From assembly GCA_019054805.1 (NCBI GenBank), contig JAHQIY010000008.1, forward strand, positions 1,845,501 to 1,909,500: DNA of 64,000 bases. The letters are read 5' to 3'. The notes beneath the pieces were generated by a model. It saw nothing but the letters and a program-made list of their open reading frames with translations, did no database searches and had not been told where the DNA came from. Shown here in pieces: positions 57,801 to 64,000 of the stretch; position 1 is the stretch's first letter; every line of letters begins with the position of its first letter. Source of the DNA: Brachionus manjavacas. Taxonomy: Eukaryota; Rotifera; Eurotatoria; Ploima; Brachionidae. The translations under genes were made by a program, and so were the position numbers.

Positions 57801-60800
57801 TAAATAAGAAAATAAAGTATTAATTAATGAATTTTTTCACTCATTCATGCATCAAATTTTTTTCATTTTTAATTTTTTTAATATTTAAAAAAAATTAGGC
57901 ATTGTGAATTTTTATACAAAAATTTAGTAAAATTTAAAAAATAAAATTCTTTTTCATCAATTCAAATTGATAATATTGAGCTTTTTAAACTTTGATGATG
58001 AAACAATATGAAACAAAATATGTTTCATTAAATTGAATCAACAAAAATTAATTTTAATTAACAAGGGAATATTAAAGATCAATTAAAATATTAATATTTT
58101 TAAATTTTTTCAAATTTAAATGTTAAAATTCTGTCATAGCTACTTAAACATTGTTTAAAAACAACTTTTAATTAGTAAGCTATAATTGTAAAAATTTTAT
58201 TTTTTAGTAATAAAAATAGAATTTAAAATAGAATTTTATTAAAAATAATCAATTTATTGGCAAATATCACTTTTAATTTTTTCCTTAAACTGGACTGTTA
58301 AATGAAACATTGATCGTTTCACCTTTTTAAAACTTACAGAAAAATCTGAAACACAAAATCCATATTTTTATTAAGAATTTAAAATTTTGTGTTGGAATCT
58401 TTGTATGAAAATTTACAATGCCAAAAAATTGAGCAATTTTAGTAAACAAAATTATGGCACCTTCTTTTAAAAATAACAGATTGAAAAATATTCTCTAGAA
58501 TTAAAGAATTTGGTTTTGTGAAATTCAGTACATAATGAAAAAAAGGACAGAAAAAATTTAAAAAAATTGAATAGTTTTTTTTCTAATATCAAAGGCTGCT
58601 AAATTTGCAGAGTTATGCAGAAATTAAATTTCAATAAAATCGAGCGTGGTGCATTTTGCAGAGATCCTGCACACCATTAGCAGACTTTTAAAGTTGATTC
58701 AACTTTAAATGTTGCACCATGCTGCATTTACAGAATTTATTTTAAACTTTTAGATAAAAAGTTATTCGATTTTTTTATATTTTTTCTGTTCTTTTTTTCA
58801 TTTTATTCTAACTTTTAAAAGAGGAGGCTATGAAAGCTGAAAGTGATGGGTTTGATCCAAGAGACATTCAACATTGTGACAATCTGGCTCAAATTTTACA
58901 AGATTTAGTACTACATTTAACTCTTATTATTTTTATTTTCTAAAATTTTTTTAGGAATTCAGTATAAAAAAAATGCATGAAGAATTAGAAACCGAGACAA
59001 TAAAAGCAAGTGTTTTTAGGCATGTATTTCACAAAACCAAAGAATTTTGATAAAAAAACATCAAAAAATATATAAGTTACTTATTTTTTTTTCAGAAATT
59101 TTTTAATCGTATTAAATATGTATTTCTGACAATGACTTTTGATCAACTAAACTGAAGAGCCAAATAATCTGGCAACAATAAAACATTTACGGGTACCCTA
59201 TGAATACCATATTTCTAAACTTTTTAAAATCAAGACATACCTATGAGCTTGTTGATTTTCTCCAAGCTGAACATAAAGAGCTTGATTTTTTTCTTCCAAT
59301 TCGGCTATTTCTTTGTATTTTTCACCAATTTCAGCTTTGATGCCATCGATAGATTTTTTAATGGCATCATTAATTTTTTGTAATTCTTTAAATCTGTCAT
59401 AAATCTGCTTCAATTCAACTTTTTTACTCTCCTGCTCTTCTTTGAGATTTTTAACATTCTCAATCTCTTCGGTAGTTTGTTCAGCTGTTTCTTTAGTTTT
59501 TCTAATGGTATCTGTTTTATTTTGGTTATAATCTTGCTGAGTTTTGGCCTCTAAAGCAGTTAGTCGTAAACTTTCGGTCACCGATTCTTCATGTTCTCTT
59601 TGGTTCCGCTCAACCTGCTTAGTTCCATTTTTAATTTCAGATTTCAATTCTCTATTTAGCTGCTCATATCTCTCATTTTCTCTAAATAATATTCGAACAG
59701 ACTTGTTGCTTTCCTGTACGGCTTTTTTGGCGGCTTGAACTTCTCTGAACAAGGCATTTAATTCAACAATTTATCTTTATCTTAATTACCTTAATTTAGT
59801 TTGATTAAACTCTTCTTGTTCCATTGCTTTGGCATTTGTTTCCCTCTAGTTCATTAATTTAGAATACAATTTCTGATTTTTTTAAATGATTTTACTTTTT
59901 CATCATCTAGTCCAATTTTGATATCGCGAGCCTCAGCCCTCTCTTTTATCAATTTTTCATTCAAGCTTAGCATATCTTCTTCTAAATCAAAAATCTAAAA
60001 GCAAAGATTGATAAAAGTTAACAAATTTTGTTTTTTTACAGTCTGATTAAGTTCTCTTAATAGATCTCTAGTTTCATTTAATCTTATTTGAGACAAAGCT
60101 TTGTGGGCCATTTGGTCATTTAACAATGTTATGATGTTTTCATGCTTGGTCTCCAACGAGCGTTTTTCTGGTCTTGTAAAATTCATAAAGTAAATTTTGA
60201 CCGCTTTATAAAAATATTACTCCATTTGAGCAATTTCTTCAGACAACTGCTTGTCCTTTTTATGCAGGACTTCTATTTTTTTTGTCAATTCTTCTAATTT
60301 GTTCTTAAGGTCTAAAATTGCTTCCATGTTTGAATCTCTTGCTGCTTTCACATTTTCTTAAATAATTTTTTTTATCTAAATTTATTTAACAACTAGCAGC
60401 TTTTTATTTACCGCCAATCTCTCGCTGTAAATCGGACTCAAAGAAGGTCATTTTATGCCTAAAAACACTTGCTTTTATTGTCTCGGTTTCTAATTCTTCA
60501 TGCATTTTTTTTATACTGAATTCCTAAAAAAAATTTTAGAAAATAAAAATAATAAGAGTTAAATGTAGTACTAAATCTTGTAAAATTTGAGCCAGATTGT
60601 CACAATGTTGAATGTCTCTTGGATCAAACCCATCACTTTCAGCTTTCATAGCCTCCTCTTTTAAAAGTTAGAATAAAAAAAGTATAATCAAATTTTTTTG
60701 TTGGTAAAAAAATGAAATTTATTGCTTTCGGACGGGTGTTCAAAAAATCCACAAGTTTTACAAGAAAAAAAAATTGTTAATCAAATTTTGTACAAAATTT

Positions 60801-62719
60801 AATAAATGCTCGATTTTAATAAAATAAAAAAAATCTAGTTGTTTCTTGATTTTTTAACAGAAAAAGATATGAAAGCTTTTACCTATAAATGAAACCTGTC
60901 CAATTTTTATCTAGATAATAAAATTATTTAATACCTAATTTAAAGAGCAATAATTGCTGACTTTTTATTTAATAAGATAATTTTTTTTAAATCTTTATAT
61001 TTTGATTCAATCAAATTTCAGTTTTAAATTTTCTATTAAAAAAAAACAGCTATTTATACTATTGTATTATAGAATATATTTATCCTAAAAATTATCTGAA
61101 TATTTTTTAGATATAAAAAATTTTAATAAAGTTCGATTTTTTTTCAAATTTAAATCAGAACTATTACACGTGGTAATTAAACTTTATTTTTTTTTAAACT
61201 ATTTTAAAAAAATTATGAATTTTTTCAAGAAACTTTTACTAGAAATATTGATTATTATTTAGAAGTTATTTTCAGCCCAACTCAAAAAAATGATTTTGGT
61301 AACATGTTTAATGACTTATTAGTCACAAAACGTAGAGAAGCGAAGATAATATATTGTTTTATCAAAAAAGGCATTATTCGCAAATTGCGAATATTAATAT
61401 ATAGGTGAAGGCTGACAAACCAGAAAAAAAATATGTCTCTGACTTAAATATTTAAAATGGATGAGAAATCAAAAATAAAATTGAAAACCAGTGAATTAAA
61501 TATATAAAAAATTGAAACTAAAAAGTTCAAAACCTATTTTTAGATAATAAAATAGAAAATGAAAGTGGATCAAAAATATTTGGTATAAATAACCAAGATA
61601 TTTTACCAAGATAATCATTCAAATTAAAATAATTCAATTAAATAATTAAAAATATTCAATTAAATTTTCTAATCTAATTCTTAAAAATGACTTCAAAATT
61701 TACATTGGCATTTTTAGTTGTTCTCTTGTCAAGCACAGCTGTGCTGAGTACTTCCCTTGGTGAAAAACTTCAATCAACTGGTCTTAAATCCGAATCAAAC
61801 AATTTGCAGTCTTCGTCAGGAAATCTTCAAGGAGCATTTGGATACGGTGGTGGCTATGGAGTGTATGATTATGGTTATGGCTATCCAAGCTACGGATATG
61901 GTTTGTATGACTATGGAATAGGTTACGGTGTTTCTGGATATGGTGGTGGATATGGTTACACATATCCTAGCTATGGATATGGATACGGTTATGGCTATCC
62001 AACTTATTACAAGAGAAGATGAACTATTTAAATCTCGCACAGATTAGATTAGTTTTTAATTTTTTTGTCAGCTTTTATTTGGTTTAATAATAAAATTTTA
62101 ATGAAACATTTTTTGGTTTCAATTTTATTAAAAAAAAAGTCAAAATATTCACAGCGTCAATTTTCAATAAATCGAGAAAAGTTAAATTCAATCCGATTGA
62201 ATTTATTTGACAATATATTTTTCCATTTTACCTTTCACAGTAATAAAGGATATAATATAGCTTATTCTAATAAAACGTTAAAACTGTTTTGAAGTAAATT
62301 AAACAAAATTTTAAGAGCTTCTTATTCAAACATTACTTAACAATAACACCTTTAAATCCTTTTTAAAAAACCAAGAATAAATCAAAAGCTAATAAAAAGC
62401 ATCCTAAAATAAATAAGTAAAAATTAATTCAATTAATTCCTGAAGCTTAAAAGATATAAGCATTAAAAATTAGATATAATCTGTTACATAAAAAAAGATA
62501 AAGTATTTTTTTTAATTTTTATTAGAGATTTTATCAGGCTTGCCTTTTTATTTAATTTTTTATTTTTAACTGTCTGAACACTTTTTTCCTTCAATTAATA
62601 AATTTAAAAAAATCCCCTTTGAGATTCCATTTTAAGTTTTTTTTTCTAATCTTCCGATAAATAAAAAAATTACCTAATTGTTTGAGGTAGCTAAGGGCAT
62701 TGTTGACAATCATAGACAT
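54823..62719 (-). CDS. Long coiled-coil protein, tentatively CCDC175-like
   Basis: Exons recognised: 62719-62674, 60657-60572, 60523-60412, 60356-60221, 60172-60040, 59994-59896, 59845-59790, 59744-59241, 56952-56909, 56394-56187, 56135-55865, 55438-55359, 55311-54823. Phases agree except between 59241 (phase 2) and 56952 (phase 0), so at least one exon in that gap is unseen. About 755 residues are covered. Nearly the whole protein is predicted coiled coil rich in Glu, Lys, Gln and Asn, with no membrane or signal segment. N-terminal blocks (LEFSIKKMHEELETE, MTFFESDLQREIG, then a run ending LNEKLIKERAEA) resemble, from memory, the order seen in human CCDC175, a little-studied testis/cilium-associated protein. 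That assignment is tentative. The last exon has a less repetitive segment (LLSGWKSDEELKDFFKEQDN). An AG lies one base before the ATG. Intron 1 contains the gene at 61687 in antisense, and the big intron contains a MITE with a copy of exons 2-3. Confidence 0.8.
58512..59038 (+). mobile_element. Gene-capturing MITE (Pack-MULE-like) with a piece of the coiled-coil gene
   Basis: Same family as 5448-5807. The left end is GGTTTTGTGAAATTCAGTAC and the right end is GTATTTCACAAAACC. The nine bases AAAGAATTT flank both ends (58503-58511 and 59039-59047). Within the right arm, about 15 bases from the terminus, lies 58801-59023. This 223-base block is an inverse copy of 60455-60678 of the same gene: all of exon 2 with its acceptor, the 48-base intron and 60% of exon 3. 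Differences are a single-base T-run indel and essentially nothing else that I can see, so capture was recent. The intron is retained, so capture was at DNA level. There is no transposase. Confidence 0.92.
61687..62022 (+). CDS. Secreted Gly/Tyr-rich peptide (GYG repeats)
   Basis: Single exon, 111 residues. MTSKFTLAFLVVLLSSTAVL is a clear signal peptide. A short Ser/Asn/Leu linker (SLGEKLQSTGLKSESNNL) follows. The rest is imperfect repeats of GYGxYDYGYGYPSYGYG, ending [12 protein letters not shown]. Gly/Tyr-rich secreted peptides of this kind occur in invertebrates as antimicrobial peptides (for example the nematode NLP/CNC group), cuticle proteins and mucus or adhesive proteins. Which applies here cannot be told. 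The gene lies antisense inside intron 1 of the coiled-coil gene. A broken paralogue lies at 40110-40448, also antisense in an intron. A TATA-like TATAAATAACC lies about 100 bases upstream of the ATG (near 61583). Confidence 0.85.
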   Translation: MTSKFTLAFLVVLLSSTAVLSTSLGEKLQSTGLKSESNNLQSSSGNLQGAFGYGGGYGVYDYGYGYPSYGYGLYDYGIGYGVSGYGGGYGYTYPSYGYGYGYGYPTYYKRR

Positions 62720-62931
62720 CCTAATTAAAAAAATAAAATTAAAATAAAAAAATTTAGAAATTTTTCGTTAAAACCGAAGAGATAATCAAACCCTTGAGTA
62801 TTTTCAGCAAAAAGAAAAATAATTTTTTAAACAAATTTATTTATTCAAATTATATTAAAATTTAAATAAACCATCATTTAACATAACAAGTCCAAAATTA
62901 ACTTAAATAAAAAAACTAAAGCTCTAAAATT

Positions 62932-63506
62932 TTATTTTTTCTTGGTGTTTTTTTTCGATGTTTCGGACACTGATTTACTAGATAAATTTCGGCGTTCATT
63001 TTTAGAGCATCCATTCGGACTCATCAAATGCTCTTTCCAATTTTCTTCTCCCAGACCAATGTTTAAATGACACAATGGACACTTATTGGTATTTTTTTCG
63101 AATGGAATACATTTTTTAAGTTTGAAATGGAGATCATTCTCTTGCCCAATGTTAGTGTTTACCGCTTCGCTGCACCGTGGACACTCTTTATAATTATTTT
63201 TGAATTGACATTCTGTTAATAAGTGTTCATTTTGAGTTGCCACTTCTATCACTTGTTTGCAATTAGTACATTGCTTTAGCATTGGACACGACTTCCAAAA
63301 ATGCATTTCAAAACCTTGTTTGGCAAATTTTTCATTCACATCTCCACAAAACATGCAAGTATTGTCTTGACCATATTCGGACTCGTCGATCATACTAGTC
63401 GGTGTTTTACGATCCAGGCTAGCATTTTGATTCGGAGTCTTTGAGCGGTTTTTTGTTGGGGTTCTTCGACCAGGTCGAGGTGTGTGCGAGCCCATATGGT
63501 CACTCT
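62932..63506 (-). CDS. cep104: CEP104, last coding exon (gene continues beyond the window)
   Basis: The exon begins after an AG acceptor at 63507 (TTATTTTTTAG) and ends at TAA 62932. It encodes the C-terminal zinc-finger array of CEP104: CMFCGDVNEKFAKQGFEMHF, WKSCPMLKQCTNCKQVIEVA, HLLTECQFKNNYKECPRCSE and KCPLCHLNIGLGEENWKEHL. These align with human CEP104 (CIFCGERDESFTEEGLDLHY, WKHCLMLTRCDHCKQVVEIS, LCHENFSPGEEAWKAHLMGP). CEP104 is a microtubule plus-end and ciliary tip TOG protein that binds CP110 and EB1 and supports ciliogenesis. A basic Pro/Thr/Ser linker (PRPGRRTPTKNRSKTP) precedes the fingers and could be an EB- or microtubule-binding stretch. Upstream exons (jelly-roll, TOG) must lie to the right of the window. 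Confidence 0.93.
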
Positions 63507-64000
63507 AAAAAATAAAAAATTTAAAATTGTTAATTTTAAAGTTTATTTATTTTTTTAGCAAAGCTTAAAAAAAGATTTTTTTAAATAAAATTTTTGATGA
63601 AGGTAGCAGATAGCCGATTAAAAAGGATCTTAAAATTCGGAATGAACATTGCAAAAAAAATCATTAATGATTATCAACTTCAAATAAAATTTTCTAATTT
63701 AAATTTTTTATAATGAAATAACTAAAATAAAAAAAATTAAATTTCATACCAGATTATAAACTAATTAATTTTTTAGTAGTCCGTTTTTTAATAATTTGGA
63801 TCAAATTTTATTTTTGGAAAATTAGAATATTTTTTAGATGTTAATAGCTGATTCTAAAGATTTGTTAGTTAAGATAGTTTATTTTTTGAAAATTTATTCG
63901 ATTTTTAATGTATTAATTTTTTATAAAATAATTTAGAAATATTTTTTCATATATTTAATTTTTGAAGTTTATTTTAAACATAAATGATGGCGGCTTGAGG
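63507..64000. other. CEP104 intron, AT-rich
   Basis: Intron sequence upstream of the last CEP104 exon. No further exon is identified. The final 15 bases (GATGGCGGCTTGAGG) are conspicuously less AT-rich and could start an exon beyond the edge. Confidence 0.5.

Noticed and set aside
58801-59023. Exon-like coding sequence on the plus strand encoding DGFDPRDIQHCDNL
   Set aside because: It is a captured copy of the minus-strand coiled-coil exons inside a MITE, not an independent gene.

Overview
This is a strongly AT-rich animal nuclear window. The genes are clearly metazoan: an Islet LIM-homeobox factor, REEP5, NDUFAF8, EMC7, a FEM1-family protein, peroxidasin and CEP104. Introns are often only 40-65 bases, and larger introns are swollen by transposon relics. 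Several 3' splice acceptors lie a few bases upstream of start codons, and NDUFAF8 and EMC7 are about 15 bases apart, which suggests spliced-leader trans-splicing and an operon. This fits a small-genome invertebrate such as a rotifer or flatworm relative. The phylum is an inference.

Layout: 1.2-2.8 kb, Islet (minus) with a less AT-rich upstream flank. 4.5-8 kb, a tRNA-derived SINE, a palindromic MITE and a displaced piece of REEP5. 9.6-10.1 kb, a divergent REEP paralogue (minus). 10.7-13.9 kb, two CR1-like LINE copies. 14.3-15.2 kb, REEP5 (minus). 15.2-20.1 kb, no gene seen. 20.1-21.1 kb, NDUFAF8 then EMC7 (plus). 21.3-25.9 kb, a SINE, a Mutator-like (MULE) element and long inverted repeats. 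26.0-28.3 kb, FEM1-like (minus). 30.0-30.2 kb, a two-exon 61-residue protein (minus). 32.5-32.9 kb, a small secreted protein (minus). 33.1-34.3 kb, a LINE. 36.9-52.1 kb, a 16-exon peroxidasin (plus), reconstructed exon by exon to 1,391 codons, with transposon relics and a dead Gly/Tyr-rich gene in its introns. 54.8-62.7 kb, a long coiled-coil gene (minus, tentatively CCDC175-like) with a Gly/Tyr-rich secreted peptide gene nested antisense in its first intron. 62.9-63.5 kb, the last exon of CEP104 (minus).

The most striking feature is a non-autonomous TIR element at 58512-59038 with a 9-base target duplication. It has captured 223 bases of the coiled-coil gene, including most of two exons and the intron between them. 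It sits antisense in an intron of that same gene, so the primary transcript should contain a long sense/antisense pair. A second TIR element of hAT type (48917-49376, 8-base target duplication, with an empty site visible nearby) carries an exon-like block from an unknown gene. A third displaced host fragment (REEP5 exon 3 to 4) lies beside a copy of the first MITE family. Together these suggest that DNA transposons in this genome capture and move host gene pieces.

Functionally the genes are unlinked housekeeping and developmental loci: ER shaping (REEP5), ER membrane protein insertion (EMC7), complex I assembly (NDUFAF8), ubiquitin-ligase substrate recognition (FEM1-like), extracellular matrix cross-linking (peroxidasin) and cilium tip (CEP104).
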